Shown here piece by piece: positions 41,117 to 49,746 of a stretch of 57,309 nucleotides of DNA; within the stretch, counting starts at the first letter, position 1; every line of letters begins with the position of its first letter. Location of the stretch: contig NZ_DF970161.1 in assembly GCF_000953855.2 (NCBI RefSeq), forward strand, positions 1 to 57,309, read 5' to 3'. The position numbers and the translations under genes were made by a program. The notes under the pieces are model-generated. The model made no database searches, was not told the DNA's origin, and worked only from the letters and a program-made list of their open reading frames with translations. The DNA comes from Mizugakiibacter sediminis (GTDB taxonomy: Bacteria > Pseudomonadota > Gammaproteobacteria > Xanthomonadales > Rhodanobacteraceae).

Positions 41117-41230
41117 GGAAAACCTCGGGGAAATGGCTGGGGGCCGCGCTCGGCGCGGAAGCGGAAGCGATGGAGGAACGGCTAGGCTAGGCCACGGCGC
41201 CGCGCCGCGCAACCGTGGACAGGCGCGCAT

Positions 41231-41635
41231 TCATTCCGGACCGACCCGCAGCCACAGCTCGGCGGCGCGCTCGTCGTGGAACACGCGCACGTCGAAGCCG
41301 GCCTCGCGGGCGAAGATCTCGCCGTGCTCCACCTGCGGCACGTGCGCCAGATCGGCCTCGACGTAGGCCACGCGCACGCCCTCGAAACCTTCGCCGCGCA
41401 GCAGTTGCACCAGCTGGAACAGCTCCGCCGGCGGCGGCGGCTCGCCGCTCATCGTGTCCACCACCAGCAGCCGCCGCGGCCGGCGCGCGCGCACTTCCGC
41501 GGCGATCGCCCGCCAGTAGGCGAGCGTGGTCTCCAGGGTGCCGTTCACGCCGGCGACCTCGGCGCGCAGCACGCCCCGCCGCTGCACGAACGCCAGCCGG
41601 AACGGCGGCGCGGGGTCGTTGGATTCCATGCTCAT
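41231..41635 (-). CDS. Small protein with a STAS-like pattern, coupled to an L,D-transpeptidase
   Basis: A 134-residue cytoplasmic protein with no signal. The pattern FRLAFVQRRGVLRAEVAGVNGTLETTLAYWRAIAAEVRARRPRRLLVVDTMSG, then LVQLLRGEGFEGVRVAYVEADLAHVPQVEHGEIFAREAGFDVRVFHDERAAELWLRV, resembles the beta-alpha alternation of a SpoIIAA/STAS-like domain. I do not recognise a named family. Its start at 41635 overlaps the stop of the upstream L,D-transpeptidase as ATGA, so it is translated in step with that enzyme. The reason for pairing a cytoplasmic protein with a periplasmic crosslinking enzyme is not evident from sequence. Confidence 0.7.
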   Translation of the reverse strand: MSMESNDPAPPFRLAFVQRRGVLRAEVAGVNGTLETTLAYWRAIAAEVRARRPRRLLVVDTMSGEPPPPAELFQLVQLLRGEGFEGVRVAYVEADLAHVPQVEHGEIFAREAGFDVRVFHDERAAELWLRVGPE

Positions 41636-43293
41636 GGCCCCATGGCAGTCGCCGGCCGGGCGTCGAGGGCGTGCAGCAGTTCCGCATCGCGCGCGTAGAC
41701 GTCGGGCTTGTAGGCGACGCGGCCGTCCGGCAGCACGTGCACGGTCCAGTACGCCAGCAGCAGCGGCACCGGCCTGGCCAGGTGGACGGTGCGCGTCTCG
41801 CCGGTGGCGATCGCCGCATCGATCGCCGCGCGGTTCCACCGCTGCGGATCGTCGAGCAGGCGTTCCACCAGTTCCAGCGGGCGCTCGACGCGGATGCAGC
41901 CGGAACTGAAAGCGCGCTGCCCCGCGCCGAACAGCTCCGTGTGCGGCGTGTCGTGCAGGTACACCGCATACGGGTTGGGAAAGCGGATCACCACGCGGCC
42001 CAGCGAGTTCCATGGGCCGGCGTCCTGGCGCAGCGTGATGCCCTTCGGGTTCTTCCAGTTCACCCGTTCCGGCGGCACCTCGCGGCCGCCGGCGTCCAGC
42101 GCGCGGAAGCGGTTGGCGGCGAGGTAGCCCGGGTTGCGCCGCACCTTCGGCAGGATGTCCTCGCGCAGGATCGTCGGCGGCACCGTCCAGGTCGGGTTGA
42201 AAGTGACGTAGGTGATCTCCGACTTGAACTCCGGCGTGCGCCGGTACGGGCGGCCGACCACCACGCGCGAACGCCATGCCGGCTGCGCGCCCTTGAAGTA
42301 GGTGATGCCGTAACCGGCGATGTCCACCAGCACGAAATCGCCGCGGATCTGGTGCAGCAGCCAGCGCGCGCGCTCCAGGTTGACGCGCAACTGCGCGATG
42401 CGCGCCTGCACCGGCACGTTCAGCGCCGCGCGCGTGGCGGGTCCGACGGCGCCGTCCGCGTCCAGATACTGCTCGCGCTGGAAGCGGCGCACCTCGGCGG
42501 CCAGCGCCGCGTCGAAGAAGTCCTCGCCCGCCCCGCCCCGCGCCGGCGCCGCCGCATCGCCCGCCGCCGCATCGACGGCGAGGCGCCGGCGCAGCAGCGC
42601 CACGCGCGGGTCGCGCACGCCCTCGCGCAGCGTCGGCCCCGCGGGAATGGCCGGCCAGCCGCCTTGCGCCGCGATCGCGCGCAGGCGGCGCAGCGCCTCG
42701 CGCAACCAGCCGTACAGCGGATGCTGCGGACGCGCCTGCGCGAAGGCGTCCTCGATGCGGCCGCCGTCCACCGCCGCCAGCGCCGCCTGCAGGCCCTGCT
42801 CGCCGTCGAGGTCGCGCGGCTCGACGTTCCAGCGCGGGTCGAGGCTGCGCGGATCGACCTTGCCGCGGTAGAGGTGCAGCAGCGCGGTGAGGTAGGCGCG
42901 CGTCGCGCGCAGGTCGGCGTCGGCGCGCGCGGTCGCGTCGTCGGCACCGGCCACATCCGCCGCTGGCGCCCGGGCCAGCGCGTCGACGCCGTAGTCGCGC
43001 GGGTCGAGGCCGTCGCCGGCCAGCCGGCGCAGCGCGGCCACCAGCGCGTCGCGACGCCCCGGCGCCTCCCAGGCCGGCGCGAAAGCGCGCCGCTGATAGA
43101 ACGCCATCAGCCCGTCGGCCAGGCGCACGCCGTTCACCGGCGGCGCGGCCGCGGCGACCTCCTGCGCCTGTTCGAGACGTTCGCGCAGGCGCTCGCCGAC
43201 CCCGCCGCCCGGCGCTTGCGCGACGGCGCCCGCGGCAACGCCCAGCAGCGCGACGACGCCGGTCATCCGCAACAGCCTTCCGATCCCGCGCAC
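41632..43293 (-). CDS. L,D-transpeptidase, YcbB (LdtD)-like
   Basis: A 553-residue exported enzyme. A signal (MRGIGRLLRMTGVVALLGVAAGAVAQA) is followed by the YcbB-type scaffold domain (AFAPAWEAPGRRDALVAALRRLAGDGLDPRDYGVDAL) and a peptidoglycan-binding motif (FFDAALAAEVRRFQREQYLDADGAVGPATRAAL). The YkuD catalytic domain comes last (YVTFNPTWTVPPTILREDILPKVRRNPGYLA). The active site is AFSSGCIRVERP with Cys466. The catalytic domain carries the extra capping loop typical of YcbB. The enzyme makes 3-3 crosslinks in peptidoglycan and, in E. coli, gives beta-lactam tolerance. It lies back to back with a second L,D-transpeptidase gene (43376). Between them is a short divergent region with GCGTTAACGC, a 10-bp palindrome. 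Confidence 0.94.
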   Translation of the reverse strand: MRGIGRLLRMTGVVALLGVAAGAVAQAPGGGVGERLRERLEQAQEVAAAAPPVNGVRLADGLMAFYQRRAFAPAWEAPGRRDALVAALRRLAGDGLDPRDYGVDALARAPAADVAGADDATARADADLRATRAYLTALLHLYRGKVDPRSLDPRWNVEPRDLDGEQGLQAALAAVDGGRIEDAFAQARPQHPLYGWLREALRRLRAIAAQGGWPAIPAGPTLREGVRDPRVALLRRRLAVDAAAGDAAAPARGGAGEDFFDAALAAEVRRFQREQYLDADGAVGPATRAALNVPVQARIAQLRVNLERARWLLHQIRGDFVLVDIAGYGITYFKGAQPAWRSRVVVGRPYRRTPEFKSEITYVTFNPTWTVPPTILREDILPKVRRNPGYLAANRFRALDAGGREVPPERVNWKNPKGITLRQDAGPWNSLGRVVIRFPNPYAVYLHDTPHTELFGAGQRAFSSGCIRVERPLELVERLLDDPQRWNRAAIDAAIATGETRTVHLARPVPLLLAYWTVHVLPDGRVAYKPDVYARDAELLHALDARPATAMGP

Positions 43294-43331
43294 CTGCCGC
43301 TCCTGCGTGCCGCCGCGCCGCGATGTGAACC

Positions 43332-43341
43332 GCGTTAACGC
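43332..43341. promoter_or_regulatory. Short palindrome in the divergent L,D-transpeptidase intergenic region
   Basis: GCGTTAACGC is a perfect 10-bp palindrome in the 82-bp gap between the two divergent genes. Its placement would allow one regulator to affect both promoters. It is short enough to occur by chance, so this is a weak call. Confidence 0.3.
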
Positions 43342-43375
43342 AATTTGAGCGGCTCGTCCCTAGCATAGCGCGCCG

Positions 43376-44101
43376 ATGCCCAAGACCTCGCTCCCCTGGC
43401 GCCGCCTGGCGCCCGTGCTGCTGGCGTGTTTTTGCGCGCCCGCCTGCGCCGACGACACGCTGGCGCAGGCGCTGAGCGCCGCCGCGCCGAACGCCGACCC
43501 CGCCGTGATCGACCTCGCCGTGCGCGCGCAGGACTGCGCCGTGCGCGAGGGCGAGCCGGCGCCGCAGCGCCTCGCGGTGATCGACTACTCGCGGCCTTCC
43601 ACCGTGCCGCGGCTGTGGGTGTTCGACCTGAACCGGCAGAAGCTGCTGTTCGAGGAACTGGTGGCACACGGCCGCAACAGCGGCGACAACCTCGCACGCA
43701 GCTTTTCCAACGCGCCGGGCAGCCTCGAATCCAGCCTGGGCCTGTTCCGCACGCTCGACACCTACAGCGGCCGCAACGGCTATTCCCTGCGCATGGACGG
43801 GCTGGAGCCCGGCGTCAACGACAACGCGCTGGAGCGCGCGCTGGTCATCCACGGCGCGCCCTACGTCAGCGCGGAGACGGCGCGGCGTCAGGGCCGCCTG
43901 GGACGGAGCTGGGGCTGCCCGGCGGTGCGCCCGGCGGTCGCGCGCCGACTGATCGACACGCTGAAGGGCGGGCAGATGGTGTTCTCCTACTACCCCGACA
44001 CGCGCTGGCTGCGCGCCTCGCCGTACCTGCGCTGCGACGGCCGTCCGCTGGCGGCCGCCGCGCGGCCGCGCAGCTCCGGCCGCAGCGCCGCCGCGCGCTG
44101 A
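43376..44101 (+). CDS. Murein L,D-transpeptidase catalytic-domain protein (YkuD_2)
   Basis: A 241-residue exported protein of the YkuD_2 family. A signal (MPKTSLPWRRLAPVLLACFCAPACA) is followed by helical DTLAQALSAAAPNADPAVIDLAVRAQDCAVREG. The catalytic fold then has LAVIDYSRPSTVPRLWVFDLNRQKLLFEELVAHGRNSGDNLARSFSNAPGSLESSLG. The active site is ALVIHGAPYVS with His159 and GRSWGCPAVRP with Cys181. The loop that YcbB-like enzymes carry is missing, so this is a different L,D-transpeptidase type from its divergent neighbour. Start ATG at 43376. The downstream neighbour on the same strand is the ECF41 sigma factor with its own promoter. Confidence 0.92.
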   Translation: MPKTSLPWRRLAPVLLACFCAPACADDTLAQALSAAAPNADPAVIDLAVRAQDCAVREGEPAPQRLAVIDYSRPSTVPRLWVFDLNRQKLLFEELVAHGRNSGDNLARSFSNAPGSLESSLGLFRTLDTYSGRNGYSLRMDGLEPGVNDNALERALVIHGAPYVSAETARRQGRLGRSWGCPAVRPAVARRLIDTLKGGQMVFSYYPDTRWLRASPYLRCDGRPLAAAARPRSSGRSAAAR

Positions 44102-44113
44102 GCCGCGCGACGC

Positions 44114-44140
44114 TGTCACATCCGCCGCCGCCGCGGCGTC
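44114..44140 (+). promoter_or_regulatory. ECF41-type promoter of the sigma factor gene
   Basis: TGTCACA (44114-44120) and CGTC (44137-44140) are separated by 16 bp, the arrangement known for ECF41 promoters, which usually precede the sigma gene itself. The start codon is about 30 bp further on. The same pattern recurs before the next gene. Confidence 0.75.
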
Positions 44141-44169
44141 CTGGCGGCGGAATTCCCGGAAGCCCGGCC

Positions 44170-45024
44170 ATGGACACCCCGTTCGAACGCCACCGCGAGC
44201 GCCTGTTCGGCCTCGCCTACCGCATGCTCGGCACGCGCGCCGACGCCGAGGATGCCGTGCAGGACGCCTGGCTGCGCTGGCGCCAGGCCGACCAGGCCGC
44301 CATCCAGGACCCCGAGGCCTGGCTGGTCACCACCACCACGCGGCTGTGCATCGACCGCCTGCGCAGCGCGCGCCGCGAACGCGAAGCCTATGTCGGTCCC
44401 TGGCTGCCGGAACCGCTGGCGGCGGGCACGGTGGCGTCGCCGCAGGACGCGGTCGAACTGGCCAACGACGTCTCGCTGGCGTTCCTCGCGGCGCTGGAAC
44501 GGCTGGCGCCGGAGGAGCGCGCGGCGCTCCTGCTGAAGGACGTGTTCGACTACGACCACGCCGCGATCGCCCAGCTGCTCGGCAAGAGCGAAGCGGCGTG
44601 CCGGCAGATCGTGCATCGCGCGCGCGAGCGCGTGCGCGGCGAACGGCCGCGCCGCGCGGTCGACCGCGCCACCCACCGCCACCTGCTGGAACGCTTCCTC
44701 GACGCCGCCAGCCGCGGCGACCACGACGCGATCGTCGAGCTGCTGGCCGCCGACGCGCGCTTCACCGCCGACAGCGGCGGCAAGGTCCCCTCAGTCAAGC
44801 GCGTGCTGTTCGGCAACGAGCGCATCGCCCGCCTGTTCCGCGGCGTCGCCCGCCTGGTCGGCGGGCGCTTGACCTGGCGCATCGCCGAGATCAACGGCGA
44901 GCCCGGCATCGTGCGCGAGCTGGACGGCCAGGTGCATTCGGCGCTGTGCGTGGTCTGCGACGGCGAGCGCATCGTCGAGATCCTGCAGGTGATGAATCCG
45001 GACAAGCTGCAGGCGCTGCGCTAG
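44170..45024 (+). CDS. sigJ: ECF41-family sigma factor with SnoaL-like C-terminal domain (SigJ)
   Basis: A 284-residue sigma factor. Region 2 is FERHRERLFGLAYRMLGTRADAEDAVQDAWLRWRQ, and the linker carries the ECF41 motif YVGPWLPEPL (residues 74-83). Region 4 is ALERLAPEERAALLLKDVFDYDHAAIAQLLGKSEAACRQIVHRARERV. A C-terminal SnoaL_2-like domain (RHLLERFLDAASRGDHDAIVELLAADARFTADSGGKV) holds the family's second signature in altered form (usually DGGGK, here DSGGK). NPDKL is at 277-281 near the end. ECF41 factors are controlled by that domain instead of an anti-sigma factor. A promoter with TGTCACA and CGTC precedes the gene and the next one, so it probably activates both. Confidence 0.94.
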   Translation: MDTPFERHRERLFGLAYRMLGTRADAEDAVQDAWLRWRQADQAAIQDPEAWLVTTTTRLCIDRLRSARREREAYVGPWLPEPLAAGTVASPQDAVELANDVSLAFLAALERLAPEERAALLLKDVFDYDHAAIAQLLGKSEAACRQIVHRARERVRGERPRRAVDRATHRHLLERFLDAASRGDHDAIVELLAADARFTADSGGKVPSVKRVLFGNERIARLFRGVARLVGGRLTWRIAEINGEPGIVRELDGQVHSALCVVCDGERIVEILQVMNPDKLQALR

Positions 45025-45100
45025 GGCTGCTCTCGCTGTCGGCCCGCATCCCTTCGACGCGTCGGTGACGCCCACGCCGCATGGAGCGGAGCATCCCAGG

Positions 45101-45127
45101 CGTCACATCGCGCCTTGCGGCGACGTC
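45101..45127 (+). promoter_or_regulatory. ECF41-type promoter of the carboxymuconolactone decarboxylase gene
   Basis: CGTCACA (45101-45107) and CGTC (45124-45127) are again 16 bp apart, with one mismatch to TGTCACA. It lies 46 bp before the start codon. The identical spacing in two neighbouring intergenic regions supports one sigma factor reading both. Confidence 0.7.
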
Positions 45128-45172
45128 CACGCGGGGGAAGGCGGCCGCCGCGGCCGCCACGATCGACCGACC

Positions 45173-45721
45173 ATGACACCCCTGCTGCCACCCATCGAAC
45201 GCCCCACCAACCCGCTGCTGCGCCTCCTCTACGCCTGGTCGCGCCGCCGCTACGGCAAGGTGCTCGCGCCGCTGAAGGTGATTTATGCGCGCAAGCCGCG
45301 GCTGGCCGCGCTGGCCGGTCGCATCGTGCGCACGCAGGAGCGGCTCTCGCTGGAGCCCGAGCTGCGCCTGCTGGTGCAGGCACGCGCCTCGCAGCTGAAC
45401 GGCTGTGCGTTCTGCCACGACGTTGCGCTGGCCCAGGCGCTGCAACGCAAGCTCGGCATGCAGCGCTTCCTCGCCCTGGATGGCAGCGGCGACGCGGCGC
45501 CGTTCAGCGCCCGCGAACGCGCCGCGCTGGCGCTGGTCGAGGACGCGACGCTGCGCCGGCGCATCTCGCCGGCCACGTGGCAAGCGGTACGCGCCCACTT
45601 CAGCGAGACCGAGATCGTCGAACTGGTCTGGCTGAACGCCGCGGAGAATTACTTCAACCTGCAGGCCGCCGTGCTGGAAGTCGGTTCCGACGGCCTCGCC
45701 GCGGCGCTGGAAGCCGCCTGA
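45173..45721 (+). CDS. Carboxymuconolactone decarboxylase/AhpD-like protein
   Basis: A 182-residue helical protein of the CMD/AhpD superfamily. The signature is LRLLVQARASQLNGCAFCHDVALAQAL with the redox CxxC (CAFC) and nearby His. SARERAALALVEDATLRRR and FSETEIVELVWLNAAENYFNLQAAVLEVG follow. These proteins often reduce peroxiredoxins or act as small peroxidase-like oxidoreductases. CMD proteins are the most common genomic partner of ECF41 sigma factors, and this gene follows the ECF41 gene by 148 bp with its own matching promoter. The likely function is therefore part of the ECF41 regulon. The start ATG at 45173 has a weak ribosome site. Confidence 0.93.
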   Translation: MTPLLPPIERPTNPLLRLLYAWSRRRYGKVLAPLKVIYARKPRLAALAGRIVRTQERLSLEPELRLLVQARASQLNGCAFCHDVALAQALQRKLGMQRFLALDGSGDAAPFSARERAALALVEDATLRRRISPATWQAVRAHFSETEIVELVWLNAAENYFNLQAAVLEVGSDGLAAALEAA

Positions 45722-45911
45722 GGGACGCGGCCGCGGCGGCGTGCCGGGGCGCCGCGGCCGCGCGTCGACGGCCGCGGCATCGCCGGGCCGGCCGCGGCGA
45801 TCGGCGCGATCGACGCGCGCAACCGCATCGTCGTCGGCATGCGGGCGCCGGTCCCGGCCCGGGCCGGCGGGAAGCGGACGCGGCCGTCGCGCCGGCCGCG
45901 CCCGCCGCCGC

Positions 45912-47513
45912 TCAGCGGGCGACGTTGTCGGTAGCCTCGATGAAGCGCGCGACGTTGTCGTGCAGCTCCTTCAGCGACGCCTCGTGCGCGTACACCATGT
46001 GCCCCGACGGGTAGTACGCCATGGAGATGTTCTTGCGCAGGCTGTCCGGGATCGGCAGGTGGTTCAGCTCGTACTCGGCGGCGAAGAACGGCGTCGCCAG
46101 GTCGTAGTAGCCGCCGTTCATGAACACTTTGAGGTCCGGGTTGTACTTCATCGCCACCGCCAGGTCCGGGATCACGTTGGTCGACTGCTGCAAGGCCTCG
46201 TGCGCGCCCGGCGCCTTGTGCGAGAAGTCCCAGTGGTCGATGTCGGCGAACAGCCGGTAGCTCTGCCCCTGGCCGAACTTGAGCTGCTTGCGCACGTAAT
46301 CGTTGAACGCCGAAACGTAGGCGGAGCTGATCGCCGCCGACTGCGGGTCGTACTCGGCCTCCTTGCTCAGCGGGTCCATCGTCGGCCCGGAGAAGCGCGT
46401 GTCGAGGCGGCCGGTGGTGATGTCGCCGTCGATCTGCAGTTCGTGCTCGAACATGCCGCCGCTGACGCGCAGGTCCGCCTTCAGCAGATAGTCCACCGGC
46501 AGGCCGGTGTACCGGTGCAGCCTCTCGGCCACCGCCTGCCTGCGCGAGGCATCGAGCGTGGAACCGGCCAGCAGCGCCTGCGCGTAGTCACCCAGCGCGA
46601 ACTGCTCGACCTCCTTCAGGAACGGCTCCAGCTGCGCCGGCTGCTGCGGCAGCTTGTGGTGATACCAGGCGGTCGCGGCGAAGGTCGGCAGGCCGAGCAC
46701 GTAGGGCAGATCCACGCCCGGGTTGTTCTCCGGGCCGTCGATGCTGGTGTCGAAGCTGAGGATCTGCGAGAGCAGGATCACACCGTTCAGGTCGACGCTG
46801 TCCTCGGTTTGCAGCACGGCCGCCAGCGCCGCCGAGCGCGTGGTGCCGTAGCTCTCGCCGAACAGGTATTTCGGCGAATTCCAGCGGCCGTACTTGGACA
46901 GGAACTGGGTGATGAACTGGGCGAACGCGTGGACGTCGCCGTCGACGCTGTAGAACTCCTTCTTGCGCTCCTTCATCAGCGCGTCGCGCTTGTCCTTGTC
47001 GCCGGCGTCGGCGACCAGTCGGCTGAAGCCGGCGCCCGGCGCGTCGATGAACACCAGGTCGCTCGCGTCCAGCAGGCTGTAGGCGTTGTCGACCAGCTTG
47101 TAGGGCGCGGGCGCGGTGTGCGTGTCGTCGGCGGTGACCACGCGCTTCGGTCCGAACGCGCCCATGTGCAGCCACACCGTCGCCGAGCCGGGGCCGCCGT
47201 TGTAGAGGAAGGTGATCGGACGCTTGCCGGCGTCCGCGCCCTTCTTGAAATAGGCGACGTAGAAAAGGCTCGCCTTGGGCTCGTGCTCCTCGTCGCCCTT
47301 GCCGTGCAGCACCAGCGTGCCGGCCACCGCCTTGTAATCGACGCGGCGCCCTTCCACCACGATCGAACCCTCCGACTCGGATTGCTGCGGCTGGGTCAGC
47401 GCGGCCTCGGGTTTGGCCGCTTCCGCGGCCGGCTCGGCCTTGTCCTTGGCGAAAGCAGGGGTGACGGCGGCGCAAAGCGCGGCGATGGCGATGCAGAGCG
47501 GAAGCCTGCGCAT
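45912..47513 (-). CDS. S10-family serine carboxypeptidase
   Basis: A 533-residue exported peptidase with a signal (MRRLPLCIAIAALCAAVTPAFA). The alpha/beta hydrolase core has the oxyanion region ITFLYNGGPGSATVWLHMGAFGP, DLVFIDAPGAGFS, the nucleophile LFGESYGTTRSAAL (Ser221) and MNGGYYDLATPFF (Asp471). The catalytic His is in YYPSGHMVYAHEAS (His505). This matches bacterial S10 peptidases, whose substrates are C-terminal residues of peptides at acidic pH in eukaryotes and are less defined in bacteria. There is no transit domain. The mature N-terminus carries a low-complexity Ala/Glu/Lys stretch. The gene is divergent from the TPR-sulfotransferase with a 220-bp gap. The 190 bp between it and the CMD gene hold no recognisable feature. 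Confidence 0.93.
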   Translation of the reverse strand: MRRLPLCIAIAALCAAVTPAFAKDKAEPAAEAAKPEAALTQPQQSESEGSIVVEGRRVDYKAVAGTLVLHGKGDEEHEPKASLFYVAYFKKGADAGKRPITFLYNGGPGSATVWLHMGAFGPKRVVTADDTHTAPAPYKLVDNAYSLLDASDLVFIDAPGAGFSRLVADAGDKDKRDALMKERKKEFYSVDGDVHAFAQFITQFLSKYGRWNSPKYLFGESYGTTRSAALAAVLQTEDSVDLNGVILLSQILSFDTSIDGPENNPGVDLPYVLGLPTFAATAWYHHKLPQQPAQLEPFLKEVEQFALGDYAQALLAGSTLDASRRQAVAERLHRYTGLPVDYLLKADLRVSGGMFEHELQIDGDITTGRLDTRFSGPTMDPLSKEAEYDPQSAAISSAYVSAFNDYVRKQLKFGQGQSYRLFADIDHWDFSHKAPGAHEALQQSTNVIPDLAVAMKYNPDLKVFMNGGYYDLATPFFAAEYELNHLPIPDSLRKNISMAYYPSGHMVYAHEASLKELHDNVARFIEATDNVAR

Positions 47514-47734
47514 GGAGACTCCTTCGGTGGCATGCGTGGAAACCGACGCGCATGGACTGCCCTTGCGCGCGACAGTTCCGCAGCATGAGCCATGCGCCCC
47601 GGCGCGCTCATGCGCCGGAAGTCACCCGCTGCGCGGATTCCGCGGCAGGCGAACGCCGGACGCGGCCGCCGCGCTTCGATGCGGTAACCTGAAGCACCGC
47701 CGCATCCGCCGCACCAAGGCAACGCCCCGCCTGC

Positions 47735-49321
47735 ATGGACACCTCCGCCGCCGATCTCTGGACGCACGCCCAGCGCCTGCTGGCGCAACGCCGGACCGAC
47801 GACGCCCGCCGATGGCTGCAAGCGCTGGTCGCGCGCGAACCCGGACACGCGGCGGCGCACGCGCAATTGGGCGGCATGGCGCTGGCGCGCGGCCGCCTGC
47901 GCGCCGCCGCGGCGCATGCGCTGACCGCGAGCGCGCATCTGCCGGCCGATGCCGACGTGATCGGCGCCATCGCGCAGCTCCTCTACCACTGCGGCGAAAG
48001 CCGCGCGGCGATGGCCTGCCTGCAGCATCCCGCCATCGCGGCCGCCCGCGACGCCCCGACGCTGCAACGCCTGGCCGGCCTGCTGCAGATGCTCGGCGAC
48101 CAGCAAGGCGCGCTGAGCCTGCTCGACCGCGCGCGCGACGCCGGGGCCGACTCCGCCGAGTTGCGCTACGCCCGCAGTCTGCAGCTCACCTTCTGCGGCC
48201 GCCTCGACGAGGCCGAAGCCGAACTGCGGACATGCCTGGCCCGCGCGCCGGCCCTCGGTCGCGCTTGGTACGACCTGGCGCGCCTGCGCCGCCACGCCGC
48301 CGACGACGACCTGCCGGCGCGGATCCGCGCCAACGCGGCCGCGGTGCCGCCGGGAAGCGATGACCACGCCGCGCTGGAGTTCGCGCTGTTCAAGGCGCAC
48401 GACGATCTGGACCAGCGCGAGGACGCATGGACGGCGCTGATGCGCGGCTGCGCGCTGAAGCGCGCGCGCGTCGACTACGACGCCGCGCGCGAACGCGCGC
48501 TGTTCGACGCCCTCGTCGCCCGCTGCGACGCGCGCTTCCTCGCCGCCGCGGACGCGCCGCGGCACGACGGTCCGACGCCGATTTTCATCGTCGGCCTGCC
48601 GCGCAGCGGCACCACCCTGCTGGAACGCGTCCTCGCCGGCCATTCGCAGGTGGCCGCCGCCGGCGAGCTGCCCGATTGGCCGCGCCAGTTGCAATGGGCC
48701 GCCGATCATCGCGCCCACGAAGTGCTGGACGGCACGCTGCTGGCGAAGCTCGACGGCGCCGAGTTCGCGGAGATCGGTAGGCGCTATCTCGACCGGACGC
48801 AATGGCGCGCCGGCGGCAAGGCCTTCTACGTCGACAAGCTGCCGTCCAACTTCCTGCTGGCGGGATTCATCCATCGCGCGCTGCCGCATGCGCCGATCGT
48901 GCACCTGGCGCGCGAACCGCTGGACGCCTGCTTCGCGATCCTGAAGACGTTCTTTCCGCACGCGTATCCGTACAGCTATGCGCCGGCAGACATCGCCGCG
49001 CACTACGCGCAGTACCGGCGGCTGATGGCGCACTGGCACGCGGCCATGCCGGGGCGCATCCTGGACGTGTCCTACCGCGCGCTGGTCGAGGACCCCGCCG
49101 CCACCGCCGCGGCGGTGCTGGCGCATTGCGGCCTGGCGCTGGAACCGGCCTGCCTCGCCCCCGAGCGCAACCCCGCCGCCGCCGCCACGCCCAGCGGCGC
49201 CCAAGTGCGCGCGCCCATCCATCGGCATGCGCTGCGGCAATGGCGTCGCTACGAGACGCCGCTCGCGCCGCTGCGCACGGCGCTTGCGCCCTGGCTCGAC
49301 GCCGGCGCCGGCCCGGGTTGA
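47735..49321 (+). CDS. Tetratricopeptide-repeat sulfotransferase
   Basis: A 528-residue protein made of TPR-like helical repeats (residues 5-270; WTHAQRLLAQRRTDDARRWLQALVAREPGH is a clear unit) and a C-terminal sulfotransferase domain. The 5'-phosphosulfate-binding P-loop is FIVGLPRSGTTLLERVLAGHSQV (286-295). Other sulfotransferase features are KLPSNFLLAGFIHRALPHAPIVHLAREPLDACFAILKTFF (3'-phosphate side, with R and the LAREP motif) and ILDVSYRALVEDP. TPR-sulfotransferases transfer sulfate from PAPS to a carbohydrate or protein, and the TPR part probably holds the acceptor. No PAPS-synthesis gene is adjacent. Start ATG at 47735. Confidence 0.92.
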   Translation: MDTSAADLWTHAQRLLAQRRTDDARRWLQALVAREPGHAAAHAQLGGMALARGRLRAAAAHALTASAHLPADADVIGAIAQLLYHCGESRAAMACLQHPAIAAARDAPTLQRLAGLLQMLGDQQGALSLLDRARDAGADSAELRYARSLQLTFCGRLDEAEAELRTCLARAPALGRAWYDLARLRRHAADDDLPARIRANAAAVPPGSDDHAALEFALFKAHDDLDQREDAWTALMRGCALKRARVDYDAARERALFDALVARCDARFLAAADAPRHDGPTPIFIVGLPRSGTTLLERVLAGHSQVAAAGELPDWPRQLQWAADHRAHEVLDGTLLAKLDGAEFAEIGRRYLDRTQWRAGGKAFYVDKLPSNFLLAGFIHRALPHAPIVHLAREPLDACFAILKTFFPHAYPYSYAPADIAAHYAQYRRLMAHWHAAMPGRILDVSYRALVEDPAATAAAVLAHCGLALEPACLAPERNPAAAATPSGAQVRAPIHRHALRQWRRYETPLAPLRTALAPWLDAGAGPG

Positions 49322-49353
49322 GGCGGCGCTCCGCCGCGCACCGCACCCGAGGT

Positions 49354-49665
49354 TCAGCGGTGCCGGCGGCGGTCGTCGTCGCGGTCGCGGTGCCGGTCGT
49401 GACCGCCGCGCCAGCGGTGGCGGCCGTCGTAGTCGCGGTAGTAGAGGCCGATGCCGAGGGACGGCCCGTAATAGCAGCACCACGGGTCGGAGTACGGCGC
49501 GGAGTAGTAGGCGGGACCGATGTCCTCGTAGATCACTTCGCCGCGACGATGGTAGGCGTCGCCGTAGTAGCCGCCGCGCACGTAGCCGTAACCGGGGTCG
49601 TAGACGCAGCCCGCCAGCGGCGCGAGCGCAGCGGCGAGCAGGAGGGGAAAATACGTGCGTCGCAT
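49354..49665 (-). CDS. Small Tyr/Gly/His/Arg-rich lipoprotein
   Basis: A 103-residue protein with a lipoprotein signal (MRRTYFPLLLAAALAPLAGC, lipobox). The mature part is Tyr/Gly rich (YDPGYGYVRGGYYGDAYHRR, YYSAPYSDPWCCYYGPSLGIGLYYRDYDG) and ends in a charged His/Arg/Asp tail (HDRHRDRDDDRRRHR). No named family is recognised. Similar Tyr/Gly-rich lipoproteins are frequent in Xanthomonadales and are of unknown role. The stop lies 32 bp from the converging sulfotransferase gene. Confidence 0.7.
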   Translation of the reverse strand: MRRTYFPLLLAAALAPLAGCVYDPGYGYVRGGYYGDAYHRRGEVIYEDIGPAYYSAPYSDPWCCYYGPSLGIGLYYRDYDGRHRWRGGHDRHRDRDDDRRRHR

Positions 49666-49746
49666 GGCGCACCTCCCGCGGAGGTCACGCCTGCAGGTTG
49701 GGGCCGCCGGCTTGAATGCGGCCTGAGCCCGGTCTGAACGCCGCGA

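Noticed and set aside
45722-45911. A possible small gene in the 190-bp gap between the CMD and S10 genes.
   Set aside because: Frames here are Arg/Gly/Ala-rich, without a start/ribosome site pair or hydrophobic pattern.
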